Assembly (NCBI RefSeq): GCF_021130785.1
Contig: NW_025777606.1
Span: 31,630 to 95,629 of the forward strand
Source: Homalodisca vitripennis
Taxonomy: Eukaryota > Arthropoda > Insecta > Hemiptera > Cicadellidae
Length of the DNA stretch: 64,000 nucleotides
Reading direction: 5' to 3'
The notes below the pieces were generated by a model, which worked only from the letters and a program-made list of their open reading frames with translations, made no database searches and had not been told where the DNA came from. Positions 44,350-56,646 of this stretch are shown here, in pieces (position 1 is the stretch's first letter; each line of letters starts with the position of its first letter). Both the position numbers and the translations under genes were made by a program.

Positions 44350-47300
44350 TTACTATTTAATGTGGTTTATTATATGATTTGTTTTTATTAATTTGAAATA
44401 ATAGTGATCGTAATAGCAATAAACTGTATATTGTAAAATTCCATAATTCTGCTCAGCCGCATACTCCAAATAGTTTGAAATGTGTATTTATTAAAAACGA
44501 TATTCCCGAGTATATTATAAAAATTTGTCCTCTACAAATTACTCTTAAGCAATTTGTTCTTCAGACAGTTTATTAGTTGTAAAAACTACTCCCACTTTTA
44601 AAATAACAGCTATTTACTCTGAAACACTATATTCGAAGATATTTGACATTATCTAACTATTAAATAAATACTATTTTCATATTAAGATTTATAGAATCTA
44701 ATTATTAAATTCATCGCATTTACTTTATTGTGTTATGTTGTTGTAAATATATCAACATTTTATGGTCGTCGTCACAGGGTTGTTAATAATTTATAGTGTT
44801 AGGATTGAAAAATTAATGTCTGCACATCGGTATAGCACGTAAAAACGAATTTTTTATGTCATCATTGACTAAGAGTTCCTGAATGTTTTGTAATGAGCCA
44901 GTAGCTAATCTTAAAGTAAAGCATACGTGATATCAATTGTAGTCGAAAAGGTCTTGACGAGGCTACAGTAACTATTAAATACAAAACTTGACTCAACTTA
45001 ATAAATATTTTAAGGTTATTTTGTTTGCGTATTGTGAACTAAATACTCAGTATAACTTGATACAAGTTTAATAAATAATCCAAATGATGAGAGATAAAAG
45101 TTTGTATTTCACAAAAGCGCTCCTGATGTGCATGTACGTTTTGGAGGAGGGGCTCTACAGAAAAACGATACTTTTAAGGAATTTACGTTTGTAAAAACAT
45201 GTTGTTTTTATATTCATCTAACCTAAATGTATTTTTTAAATGGCTAATATCGAACTTACTAGATATCGAGGACCTAATTTTCTCACACCATTACTAAATT
45301 GAAGACATATAATTTGATAGTGGGCATTTTATTTTTTTTATACTCACATAAAAGTTACATTTGTCAGGAATTTTGCTTTCGTAGAACGCAATGCCAATGT
45401 AGAATAATTATCAGCCCTCTGTTGGTTAAATACGCTGGGAGGTAGATCATCCTGACGCTAATAAATCGTTTTAACCTTTGTGGAAGGTTGTAGTAAATCT
45501 ACACAGGAGCAGGAAAACGTAGGACTCGGCTATTACTGAGCCATTGTCTTGTTTTAGAGGTATTCATAGAAGGCTGACTTATTGTTATTCTGAAGAAATA
45601 TTCTTTCCTCAATTATATATAATAAAGTCTAATTGATAATAAATTTCACTGTGTGATTCGCCGAAGTGGAATAAGATATTTATGATAAAACTATTCTATA
45701 TTATAAAGTTTGTCTAGACAGAACACAATCTCATGCGATAATTTATAGCCAATGACAAAATAAATTAAAAATGTTATCTGCAACACTACGTTGGAAATCC
45801 AAATTTAACTGTTGACTAAGCTGAAATAACATTAGTTATTCTTATAGTGTTTACGTATCTTGTCAAGATAAGAGCATTTTAAATAAATTACATTCATCAA
45901 TCAATTTAATATCTCAAATATTCGTGCATAAGCAGAACATTCATAAATCCATTTTAAAATATAGATTATAGAAATTTTTAATTTTATTATGCTTTAATAA
46001 AAAGAAACCTAAATACAATGTGTTAGGTTAGTATAAAAACAATTTAACAATATAATGTTATAATCACCTGATTACAGGAGCTAAAATTAAAACAGCTGAT
46101 TGTTATGATTCACTAACAGTGATGTTACCTAGTGAAAGTTGATATTGTTTAACACTTGGCATTTTAATACTCAACTATCTCAGTTATTTATCAACTTAAT
46201 TTCTTGTTATCATTACTTTTGTAAAGAAATTGTATAACTAGAATGTAATAATTTTAAGTTTTTTACTATGTATTGTTTTTAGGAAACCATCACTTTGGAA
46301 ATAAAATTAGCCCTTGACAACATATTTAGCTAACGATAACATATTATACACTAAGAGTTTGTCAGTACGTTCTAAGAGTGCCTAAAGTCTAGATACATCT
46401 ATGCCAAGAATGCAGTCCTGTATAGCCATATTCATAGGGGAACTAGTACACCCTAGTTTAACTTGGAGAATTCAAATATCTTTTATTTGGAGGTTTTTTT
46501 ATACAGAATTTTTCTTCCGGTCTCCTGAAACTCTAGTTCAACAAGGTAGGAGCACGCCACGTCGTGTGTTGGGATTCACTGAACGATGACATCGTCTTAC
46601 ATAGCTCAATACGAGCATACGTATAGTCTACATGTAGTCCTACATAATATGGCAGGCCCTTATTAATAGTTAGTTTATAGTTACGTTTTAACATGTTTTT
46701 TTAAGTTTGTTTACAAATTTATTTATTCAGAAATTTTCTCTTTATTATAAACTTTTCTGCATGATCGAGTAATAAAAGCGGTTTAGTTTCAGGAATGTAT
46801 GTTTGCGTAATGACAATATACATACAGAGAGAGTTTGCAAACTAATAGTAGGAGCGGGAAATGAAATAAATGAAGCGTAAATATATCAGGAAACCGTTAT
46901 TGTTTGCCGTACTTCTTCTATCCCTGTGAAGTTGAAACCCACAAAGTAGACATCACTGTGCCCGCTCCCTACATATATCTGGCGGTCACCAAGTCTGACA
47001 TAAGGAGCTTACTGCGGTTCTGTTTAACGTAACGAGCTCAACAGTGACTGTTTGTAGTTTTCTTCTGATTTGGAATATACGGTGCATAATATATAATACA
47101 ACTGTTTGTAGCTGTAAGTTATACAAGTATTAAAATACTCGAAATATTATATAGATGTAATAATTTAAGTTGATTTTGGTGCTTGTAAGTTGATGTTTTA
47201 CAGTTATTTAAATGTGTGAGTTTGTTCGTATTTATTTTTTTTTTCAAAATAAAGAAAGTCAATGATATGATTTTCTCATATAAATTCTTCTTACGTGCTT

Positions 47301-49066
47301 ATAGTGCCCATAATTATTTTGCAAAAATCCATAAGTTCTTGTTTTTATAGCGTCTCAGTTATAATTTTAAATGGTTTAAACACTTTTCTCAATAAGTAAT
47401 AATACTCAAAAACATACAATTACAAGCCAATATCCAAGACTTGTGGTTAGTGTAGAAGGGGATCAATTGCCTGCATTTTTCTCTTCGTGGCTGTTCGGCT
47501 CGAGAATAAACTCGACAAATTTCTAAAATACTATTATTCCTTAAAAGAAAGGTGATTATTCGAGCCTGTACTAAGACAGCTGGTATCACAGGTGTAGAAG
47601 AGCTGGAGGCCCTGATGTCATCACACCAGTGTTGCCGGGGGAGCAGTTGACACGACAAGATACGATCTCAATAGCAGTTTCACTGCAAATTACCTTTCCC
47701 AGCCCTGGTAACACAGCTTTATTGGATTCTAGCGATTAACAGGATCTTCCGTACCCAATATTTATGTGAATATACCCTGTAAATATTTATTTGATTTTAT
47801 AGATAATGTAAACTGTAGTGTTTACTAATAATTTCATAATAAATAAGACAATTTCCAGTGAGTTATATTTTTCTTTATAGTTTACTATCAATATTTGGTA
47901 TATCTACAAAGTGAGGTCTACCTACTCACAGTTACCAAAAAATTAAAATTGTAAAGGATATTTTCAACTTTAGATTTAACGTGTAATACGTATACATTTC
48001 CCCCGTGTTAGATAAGTACACTTGTTTTTAATAAATTTAAAACAAGATGAATAATTAAAGTCCATGCTTGTTATATTCAAGAAGAATGAAGTAATACTAA
48101 GGTCTTATAAACAAGAAAATATAAAAACTCTTAAAATAAAATAATTTCAAAACTAAATATTTCCTTATAAAATAACGTTTTTACAAGTATTGGAATAATG
48201 CATATAACCAAAGGTTTGATTTTTATTCATCTAATTAAAACTTTGTTAAATTCTGCATTCCTTTCACATTTTAAGAAAATCTGTGCAGCGAACTTTATAT
48301 TATTCACGGAACTTTGATTATGGTGCTTGTTCTTGTGTACTGAAGACATTCTGTGAAATGCGTCTCCTAAAAAAGTATGTAAGCACTGAATTTATTTTAA
48401 ACTGGACATAGCCATATTCACTGAAAATGTTTGACCGAGCATAAGGATTATTACCCGTTAATTGATCCTTCAGAGAAAACGAGACAGGTGTATCAGTAAT
48501 CCGTCACGAGACAACAAATGGATTAATGAAATGGTATAAGGCTTATCTTCATTGTGGTATTTTTAATATTACAGACATCTATTAAGAACATAATTTTGAT
48601 GGTATTAATATTCAAGCACTAATTTAGTGACTGTAGCCTAGGTGAGATATAGTTCAGCAGTGCATGGCCAGTATAGCCAGTATAGCTGTCAAATGTGACA
48701 AGTAACTAACCTAAACTTGAGTGGCTGCGATTGATATAATTAGTGGGCTGTCAACAGATTACCGGTGCTACTATAAAGAGCATCTCTGTGACACAATCTA
48801 CAGATTTGGCAGTATATAGTTTTCAAATTAAATTGATTAAAATCTAGACTTGCAAACTTTTTATAAATATGAATGGTGGAGACAAAAGGAAGAGGTTAAG
48901 GATAAAAATATGTGGAATAACATGTTTATATTATGTGACCGTAGGACAAGTTGTACGTTCTTGTAGTAAATAAACCTTTGTAATAAATTAATATAATATG
49001 TTTATATTATTTTTAATTATGTTTTCTACTTTAAATTGTAATTTGTAATACAGTTTTATTGATTGA
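44350..49066. other. Noncoding stretch with two G+C-richer patches
   Basis: No gene recognised. 46880-47050 (…TGCCCGCTCCCTACATATAT…) and 47440-47710 are G+C-richer. The latter holds an 89-codon minus-strand frame, and a plus-strand frame of about 45 codons reading VIIRACTKTAGITGVEELEA. These could be exon or old element fragments, but neither has a recognisable identity or a good splice context. Confidence 0.45.
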
Positions 49067-49991
49067 CTAGCGGGCCCGGCGCGCTTTGCTGCGCATTTCA
49101 ATAATTTTTTGCAAAAGTTGCCCGCGGCTTCGCACGCAATTTCCCGTTGAAAACAGTACACTATATTCACTTATTCTTTTTCTATCACATTCTAAACATT
49201 GCTGAGATAATTGATAGTCGTTCCATCGTGAGCCTCTTGGGCGTATTATGAAGGTATGTACCATATTCCTGCCTCTATCTAAGCTGTTACCCACGGCTTC
49301 GCACGCAATCTTAAGAACCGAAGTCCTTATATTACTTAGTAAATTTTTTTTTTACTATAATAAATTTTAGATTAAATTAGTTATATCTCCGATGCCACGA
49401 TTGAGCTTGCTTTGTTGTCTCGATCGAGAGAATATGTACACACGGAGTTTTGAGAACCATACTTCTGTCAAAAAAAACAACTAAGGTTGATTTTATAACA
49501 TTTTTTATATTTGTAGCCAACGTAAGATAGTAATTATGATATCTGCATTACTCTTCTGATCAAGCATGAGCATGGTTTATATTAAATAAATATTGCAGTT
49601 AAAGGTGAATTTTTACGTCAAATTTGAATTGTATTATCTGGATAGTAAAGTCTATGTTTAACAGTGATTGCAAAAACAGTTTAAACAAAATTTGTCGTTT
49701 CTCTTAAGCTTACTCTATGCTTTAAAACTATAAGTGTAATATATGTTTACAAAGAACAGCTGATTAAAAATTTGAAAAGACGTTAACATATGTTTGCTGC
49801 AATGCATTTCTTATGGGTATTTCTGTAACCAGTGGGGCGGAATCCTGAATCGGGAAAGGGATGGGCATAGCTTATAAACCTTCTCCGTGGAAAAATACAT
49901 ATACGTACAAATTTTCATCATGATCGGTCCAATAGTTCACGATTCCATAAAGGACAAACATACAAACATTCATTTTTATATATATAGAAGA
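49067..49991 (-). mobile_element. Non-autonomous Helitron-like element, copy 3 (inverted)
   Basis: The minus strand starts A|TCTTCTATATATATAAAAATG and ends CGGGCCCGCTAG|T at 49067, fitting the Helitron rules. It is nearly identical along its full 925 bp to copy 1 (25619-26546), with a few single-base differences and short indels. One telling difference is that the first internal 3'-end motif reads GGGTAACAGCTTAG here against CAGCTAG in copy 1. No protein is encoded; the 75-codon frame at 49067-49294 corresponds to the 65-codon frame of copy 1. Confidence 0.8.
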
Positions 49992-50026
49992 TTAACGCTT
50001 ACAATTATATTTAGGTGTCATGTAAT

Positions 50027-50080
50027 CTATACTATTATATAAAAATTTAATTTTCTGTGTCTGTGTGGGAATTACAATTT
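50027..50080 (+). mobile_element. Possible Helitron 5' end, facing copy 3
   Basis: TCTATACTATTATATAAAAA followed by 'tttaattttctgtgtctgtgtgg' after an A resembles the 5' leader of the Helitron-like copies in this window. It lies head-to-head with copy 3, 35 bp away. No matching 3' end was found downstream. Confidence 0.35.
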
Positions 50081-51084
50081 ACGTCATGTTACTTGTATGT
50101 GTAGATGCATATCCTCAGCTGAGGTGTTTTTTATTGGAAATGTAATCAAATACATTCAAAATTGTTAATTTATGACATGCTAATTGAAAAGCTAAAGTCT
50201 TTAACTATAGATCTCTTTACATCCTTCAAATATAAAATAGTTCAATGTTTCCTGGATTCGAGCTATTCAATAACATATTATAAAATATAAATATAAACTG
50301 AAAGAGCCTGTTAAATGCAATCAACTGTTATAAGAATTATTTTATGAGAACAAAACCACATCTTTAATTAATTGTACTAATTGAATTTGTTCCCATTTGT
50401 AGTTTTTAAAGCAAAATAGTAAGCTTGATGGTAACAAGACTTCCTATTAAAAGTTTTCTATAATCTCAAGGATATTTTAAGTTTTTTGGACAAATATACT
50501 TTTTTAAACTATAACAAGAGTAGTTGTGATACTAACCTTTATATATTAAAACCAGAGGAATGATGATAGATTACTTATTACCTCCCATAGCTTACACAAG
50601 ATGATAATGCTGTTCAGCTTAAGAGTAGACACTGTGCTGTTTGAGAGCTAAAGTATTAACATTGTAAACTAGATAATTGTGATAGTTACATTTATATATT
50701 ATTACCATTGTAATGTTGATATATAACTCATTCGCTCCCATAGTATGATAACATTGTATACTATAACCGGAGTAATTTTGATGTTAAATATAATAGCCTT
50801 TGGTAAAGATAATTAATACATGAAAAAAATCAAGTAATTAATATTAAAACACAATTAGAGTTATGACAAATTATATGAACTAAATATCATTGTTTTTCTT
50901 GGCTGAAAATACATGTTTTTAGAGTGTAGTAAAATTACCAAATTATGTAATAATAATCAACATGGCAAATACAATTCATTTGAATATATGGTGACAACAA
51001 CAAATTTGTATTATTATATTTTTGAAATACTAGTTGGTTAAATAAAAAAAACTGATGTAATCAAATCGGTGTAAATGTGGACAG
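50081..51084. other. Noncoding, nothing recognised
   Basis: A+T-rich sequence with no credible frame. Confidence 0.5.
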
Positions 51085-51267
51085 ATTAGATCCACTGGAT
51101 ATACACAAAGTATCGAAATTGTATCCCATGGTTCCTCCGGCCAGCGCAGGTATCCTAGCCTTAGGGTAATAGCAGAGAGATTGGAGGACGCTTTGTTTAT
51201 ACACCACATATCCACTCACCGTCTGATTTATGCACAAATTCCCTTTGTGAGTTTTATTTCTGACTAT
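51085..51267 (+). CDS. Candidate internal exon, unknown protein
   Basis: Between GTGGACAG (possible acceptor, weak pyrimidine tract) and a consensus donor GACTAT|GTAAGT, 61 codons are open in phase 0-0. They begin IRSTGYTQSIEIVSHGSSGQ and end RVIAERLEDALFIHHISTH... to FVSFISDY. G+C content is higher than in the flanks and the codon mix is balanced, unlike random frames here. The minus strand is also open (61 codons from an ATG at 51215), so strand is not certain. I recognise no domain. It could be a host exon or an element fragment. Confidence 0.3.
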
Positions 51268-52220
51268 GTAAGTTCGTAATAATCATTTAACTATTTCGAA
51301 TTTATTAAATACTTTTCTCAATAGAATCGTTTACTTAAGAAATGCCTGTGGTTACCTGTAACCTTTGATTATTGTAACTGATTGTATTTTATTTTCCAAG
51401 ATAACACAGATATGCGACAGCTAGACATTTCAAACTCCGCACTATAAGAACCTTTTTATGTTTTCAAACTTAAATGCAAACGTATTACTCAAGAGGGAAC
51501 GCTCTCACTGACCGGCCTTTCATGTGAGCCTTCTCTTTCTACATGGGGATAAAGTTTAAAAATGCGTTATAAATGGGAACTCAATTGCAATCCATAACCA
51601 ATTTAGATTTTAGTGTTTCAAAGCTAATTAATTTATAAAATACTAAGTAATTACATCAGAAATCTAATAGCATCTCAAGAAAAACATAATAGTTAAATAG
51701 AAGTGGTTAATACTATTGTTTGTCATTTGTATTTTGTAAAGATTATCTCATAATACATTTTGATTTTTTATTATAAATAATTATTATTAACAGATAATCT
51801 TGTTTTTAACAAATTATTAAAATTGATACACAAAACACTAAGCTTTGGAAGTGAAACATTTACGGATTTTAGAAAAGTTCCTGAAAAACTTTAATCCACA
51901 TTTAAAGTTTATGTAAAAACCGTCCTAGTAGGCTATTCGTTGAATGTGCTGTGGTTGATTCAAATCTTAAAGAATGAACTATGAACCATGAAGTATCGCT
52001 GCTCATATGTAATATTGAAGTATCTTTGGGAATCTCACATTTAGAAATTGATAGTGTTTGGATTGCTATATTAAAAGACATGAAGATAACTGACACCAGG
52101 GGTACAACGGATAGAGCTCTAAACCAAGTAGTTCTCGAGGGTCACATTTGCTGACTTGTATACTTACCTTCACTAATAACCACCTCTGAGCATTAACTTA
52201 TAGTTAACCTGCATATATTT
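51268..52220. other. Noncoding, nothing firmly recognised
   Basis: No credible gene. A 64-codon minus-strand frame (51902-52096) is within chance. Sequence at 52100-52150 faintly recalls a tRNA (GGATAGAGCTCTAAACCAAG) but does not complete a cloverleaf. Confidence 0.45.
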
Positions 52221-52228
52221 CCATTTTG

Positions 52229-53567
52229 GGGTCTTCTCTAGTATGTCCCCGCATTCTCTATTTTAATTTATATAAGCTAGATTACGTTACTAGAGCTACA
52301 AATGTAATTTCTAAAGGTAATTGAGGTTAGGTTAAGCTAGGTTTTTGACAATAATTTGCAAAAACAATTGAAAAAACGAGTTTATTAATTTGTACGAAAA
52401 ACACAAATTAGTAATGAATGATGTTTAAAATAATATACTATTCTGGTGGCCAGAACGCTTTAATGTCCTCCAGAATTTTTTCGAACAAATCTGTGTTTTG
52501 ATGGCGATGTTTCCACAGAAACTCACACAAGTATGAGTCTAGCAAGTTGCGACTTGTACCGCATTCGTTCCTATTACGCCGTTTTGCCGACGCCCAGAGC
52601 GATTCGATTCTCTGTGTGTGTGCTCCCGTTGTAGGATCAATAAAATTTTCAGAATGGTTTACTGTTAAGTGAGTAAATCTCATACCTGGTATTTCATCAA
52701 TACCTGAGTACGCTCTCCATAAGTCGGACATGATTGTCGTTTCTGGAAGTACACACTCTCAAATAACCTCCAAAAGAGTTTCACTGGTTCGGTTTGGAAC
52801 AGCATACATAAAACACTGTTTTGTTTCCCTGCAGATTCCCCCGAACACCCATTGCTGAGGATACACTCTACCAAAATTGCTCTTCCTTTTTGAGAAGCAC
52901 GATTCGTCGATTTCTACTGTCATGTTTCGGCCCCCAATTTGCATGGGGTTTTTCAAAAGCGAGTCGGCACAGACCTCGCGCATAAAGTTTTTTCCAATCA
53001 GTAGTTGATTGGGCTGTCATGTGTAGCTCTTCTAAACAAAATTTAGTTGTTGTGTAGTTTTTACACCACGAATAAATAAAAAAAATAATTTTCTCAATTG
53101 GTAACTTACTGTTTTCTAACCACGTTCCCTTTCTCAAACCAATCTCAATCCTGCAATCCCTTTTGTTGCACTTCCAACGATCACTTTTGTCCGATAAACT
53201 CAGAGTCATGTCGTGATTGTTTGCACAAACCCGAGTATGATTTAAAATCCCTTTACACTGTAAAAACTTCACTGCTTTGTTTTTGTTATTAATTTCTCGC
53301 AGAAGGTCGAACAACGGCATGATGGTCAATATCGACAGACACAACTGAACTAACCTTTCTCGGATCAGATAAGCTATTGAAGTAAGAGCGCGCTTATCTC
53401 CCGTAATATAGATAACGGCGCTCGGTACAATTTTAATACTCATCGCAAATCATTTACTGCCTCTATTAATATCGATAAGACTCACGCTCTGTAATAATGA
53501 ATGGAAAAAACAGTTGGTGGCTATAGAAATTAAAATAGAGAATGCGGGGACATAGTAGAAAAGACCC
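52229..53567 (-). mobile_element. Merlin DNA transposon, full length (1339 bp)
   Basis: An 8-bp target duplication, CCATTTTG, lies at 52221-52228 and 53568-53575. Inverted repeats of 41 bp lie at 52229-52269 and 53527-53567 with 39 of 41 matching; each begins GGGTCTT and includes TATGTCCCCGCATTCTC. Merlin elements are known for 8-9 bp duplications, and their transposases resemble bacterial IS1016/IS1595-type ones. One transposase gene fills the interior on the minus strand. The element is structurally complete but its gene carries two lesions, so it is likely inactive yet fairly young. Confidence 0.95.
52438..53320 (-). pseudogene. Merlin transposase (IS1016/ISXO2-like), two lesions
   Basis: The gene would catalyse excision and insertion of the element at its inverted repeats in the nucleus. 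The likely start is the ATG at 53320 (MPLFDLLREINNKNKAVKF); an in-frame ATG also exists at 53443, but 53320 fits the family. The order is: Cys/His segment (CANNH...WKCNKRDC), IGLRKGTWLE, VEIDESCFSKRKSNFGR with the first catalytic Asp, VYPQQWVFGGICRETKQCF, TTIMSDLWRAY with the second Asp, VNHSENFIDPTTGAHTQRIE with the probable third acidic residue, then LDSYLCEFLWK and an end at FWPPE. Total is about 294 codons, normal for the family. Lesions: a run of six A after GATTGG (near 52993) shifts frame just before FMREVC, and a TGA at 52759-52761 interrupts EVI...ECVLPETT. Either could be recent. Confidence 0.93.
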
Positions 53568-53839
53568 CCATTTTGGATTTTCCAGTGGATGTATTACTGC
53601 GCTTAGTTCTCAATGAGAATTTTAGTCAACACAGTATTATATTAAATCTTGATTGAGATTTCCCCCCATTTTATATTGATATTTTGACGTTCCTAATTTA
53701 CATAATTCATTTTTTTTTTAATTGTTATTCACGTGAGTTCAAAATAGAATAATAGTAGATATCTATATAATATAATAACATTTTATATCACAGAATTCAT
53801 AACTTTTATTTATTTATTTCAAAATATACATAAAAATAG

Positions 53840-54004
53840 CACTTGGTAAAAATTAAACCAGGGAAACACATCCATGCAACACAGATATCGGGAACTGCTA
53901 TTCGACCGATGTATGAACATGCCAACTCGTATGTTGCCAATGCCGCAGAGGCTGAATTTCTCCAAAATTTCCACCCTATAGTTGCCACATCAGTCAAGAG
54001 GTAA
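53840..54004 (+). CDS. Candidate coding exon, unknown protein
   Basis: Just 3' of the Merlin element, 54 codons are open from a pyrimidine-rich acceptor-like site (TTTATTTATTTC...AATAG|CAC) to a TAA. The peptide reads HLVKIKPGKHIHATQISGTA, then IRPMYEHANSYVANAAEAEF, then LQNFHPIVATSVKR. The codon mix (many GCx, CAT, GAA) is unlike the A+T-driven flanks. The end coincides with a donor-like AG|GTAAAT at 54000/54001; either splicing or the stop could close it. The minus strand is open too (71 codons, 53806-54021) with a hydrophobic, less gene-like translation. I do not recognise the protein. A terminal exon of a host gene is one reading. Confidence 0.35.
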   Translation, partial: HLVKIKPGKHIHATQISGTAIRPMYEHANSYVANAAEAEFLQNFHPIVATSVKR

Positions 54005-54333
54005 ATTGTAAACTTCCTCACAAATTTAAAAATATGTTTGTCTATTATTGCTTTAAATGCTTACAGTTAGTTCTTGACAGAATGAAAATGTTTTTTGTTT
54101 TGTTTTTTATGCCTCCAGGTAACTACAAATGCCTAAAAATGTTAAAAGAAACCAATATAACAACGATTGAATCACATTCAGTCACTGTTGGCCATTGTTT
54201 AAGTTCGGTAATTACAGGCAGAGAATCTCATATTTAATTTATCACAACAAACAGTCTTGTATGTGTTCTTTTATTGCTATTTTGGATATTACAACTGTCT
54301 CCAATCTCATCTTAAGAAACAGTTAGCATTTAT

Positions 54334-54378
54334 TTCTTACTAATAATATTCTTACTAATAATATTCTTACTAATAATA
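54334..54378. repeat. 15-bp tandem repeat, three units
   Basis: TTCTTACTAATAATA repeated three times without change. Confidence 0.9.
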
Positions 54379-56499
54379 CAAGTAGTCTTTGAGGACTTGT
54401 ACTGAATATGTGCATGGAACTTTATGTCATTTTTTCCTTTATGTCCACAGACCCAAAACAACAGCACTATTCAATGGAGGAATAAATAATTCTATATTAA
54501 ATATACAAATTTTGTATCACTAACTAATGTAATTCGACTTGTGTCATTATCCAAAAACACGCGTATGTCAAAACATTCTTATTAAAAAAAAATTGATACA
54601 AAATTTACTCAAAGAAGAGGTAAAGTACAGGAAGTTTGAACTAATAAAAATAAACTTTACTTAATTTTATTAGTTCATGTTAACGTAGTTAACATCTCCG
54701 TTTAGAAATGGTGATTAACACTGAAGTTATAAAATTACATAGTTAGTGATAATTGGTAGGACAGTTTGTAATTGAGGAAAAATGTTGAAGGCCTCAGTTT
54801 TATCAGTAAACAAATTATTCGCTCAAATATAGTAATTAATGTTTGTAATAACAACTGTAAACGATACAAAGACAGGTGCCGATGATCTATTACGTTGAAA
54901 ATGCTGTAAGCATTAATAACGCGCTAATATCAATAATAAATCTCAATATTCGTACTTATAAGAAAAGTTCCCTTGAAAAACGAACTCCCTTCTATCAAAA
55001 ATCATCAATAAAATTTAAGGTAATTTATCGTAATCAACATATTTACCTAACGTCTTTTTTCGAGTATTTGTAATAGTTGCACTTCCGTTTATTACTTCTC
55101 TTATCACAAACAAAACAAATAGTCTATTTTTCCAATACATGAGAAATAGTCAAGTGAATCTTTTTAATTCTGATCAAATAGTCTGTGATGAAGTAGTCTA
55201 AATAGGTTCTCAAAAGTTTAATTTAAGACTGTAATTGTAGAAACTGAGCATAAATGATTTGAATATAAATATAAAAACTCGTTCCTCTAAAGTAACACTT
55301 ACATTTTTATATTTTTTCACAAATGCTGTAGGTACAAAACATATATTTAACAAATTACCATACTTTAAAGATTACATTTGTGTAAAAATATAATTATATT
55401 TAATAAATTAGTCTTACTTTGTAGCAAAACCTTATTAAGATTATTAGCAATACTAATTAATAATAAATTTGTTTTTTAAAAGTAATTCGATTGAAGTTTT
55501 TAAGCTCCTAACTCATCTAGTTGAACAAATAGTTAAGTATCTCTTATAATTTTACTGTCTTGATCAAACCTGGAATAGTAATTGGTGGTACTATAAATAA
55601 AGAAGTTTGCAAAAATATGACATTCCCAATTGTTTGTTACAAACACCCACATATGTGTCCCATTTCGTCACCTATTTAGTCCCTCACTATCTTCTATCAG
55701 CGTCATCATTAGACATCAGGTAGTTTAATCATTTTAATACCTCAATCTTGGATAATATTAGATTTGACAAATACTCTTTGCCATATTACGACTCACGCCA
55801 TATAACTTTAACTGGCACACCGTACCTTCCTCTGTAATCCACTCTTCTAGTGTCCAATATACTATAAAACCCGCAAAGCCGTAAAATTTGGAATACAATC
55901 ATATCAGTGCCCTTTATGCTTCCCTCTGCTTACTCTTTAGCTTATTGCATAGGACAAAACACAAGCGAACAAGTTACAATTTGCACTGTTCACTGGCTGA
56001 TCTACTCCCGCCCCTCCTATCCTACACTCATACAGCTCCACCACCTCGAGGCACGGAGATCACTATTTATGAGTCCCTTGTGGCAAGACAAATCTCTCAC
56101 AATTTATGACGGCTGAGAGAACCTTTGTTTTATGCTGCAACACTTCCCTTTGCTGATGATATCAAGTCAAAAGCTTCTAGTTCAGCTGAGCATTAAGAGA
56201 GTTAATCTGTAAATCTTTAAACAAGGAACACATTCTGGCTACCTTGAAAAACCACACAAGTTCACTAAACGAAATAATGGAAATAATTTTAGTTTCATTG
56301 GCCGTTAGAATATTTTTTATGTTTGACAGTTTATAGTATATAAATGTTTGCACGTATAAAAAAGTGTTTACACTATTCACTAAACTATCTTAGTATAAAA
56401 ATGAACCAATTAGCTGTATTATTTGTTTTTTACGGCTTTTTTATGCATTAATTTGGAGTAGCTGAATTTACATTTTTCTTTTAAAGTTCTATATTGATT
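54379..56499. other. Noncoding, one G+C-richer patch
   Basis: 55840-56110 is G+C-richer, with overlapping 69-73-codon frames on the plus strand; one starts with TTG and neither is recognisable. It may be a promoter-like or old repeat patch. The remainder holds nothing I can support. Confidence 0.45.
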
Positions 56500-56646
56500 A
56501 TGAATATTCGATCAGATGATAGTAGTATATCGCTCCAACGTGAAATGATACAAAGTATCTCAAATATCAGTTTTGCAACAACTGAAGATGGAACATCAAT
56601 TTTAGAAACGTCTAAATTAAGATTCCAACTTATTCAATCACAATAG
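56500..56646 (+). CDS. Small coding-like ORF, possible exon or relic
   Basis: A 48-codon ATG frame reads MNIRSDDSSISLQREMIQSI, then SNISFATTEDGTSILETSKL, and ends RFQLIQSQ at a TAG. The composition is polar and balanced, as in a soluble protein, and stands out from neighbouring random frames. After the stop, coding-like text continues in the same frame after another stop (AISRKHGSSLRRVAHQFIKE), suggesting a decayed gene rather than an intact one. No domain is recognised. It may belong with the open stretches at 57.6 and 58.1 kb. Confidence 0.25.
   Translation: MNIRSDDSSISLQREMIQSISNISFATTEDGTSILETSKLRFQLIQSQ

Noticed and set aside
47389..47658. 89-codon minus-strand frame in a G+C-richer patch
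   Set aside because: No recognisable motif, and the opposite strand is also open in part. Not enough to call a gene.
52091..52160. tRNA-like text (GGATAGAGCTCTAAACCAAG)
   Set aside because: Resembles a D-arm and anticodon region, but no acceptor stem or T-arm with a GTTCGA-type loop follows.
52438..53443. Bacterial insertion sequence or horizontal transfer from bacteria
   Set aside because: The transposase resembles IS1016/IS1595 types, but the 41-bp ends, 8-bp duplication, A+T-rich setting and sequence style fit animal Merlin elements.
55888..56116. 69- and 73-codon frames in a G+C-richer patch
   Set aside because: One begins with TTG, the two overlap in different frames, and nothing is recognisable.
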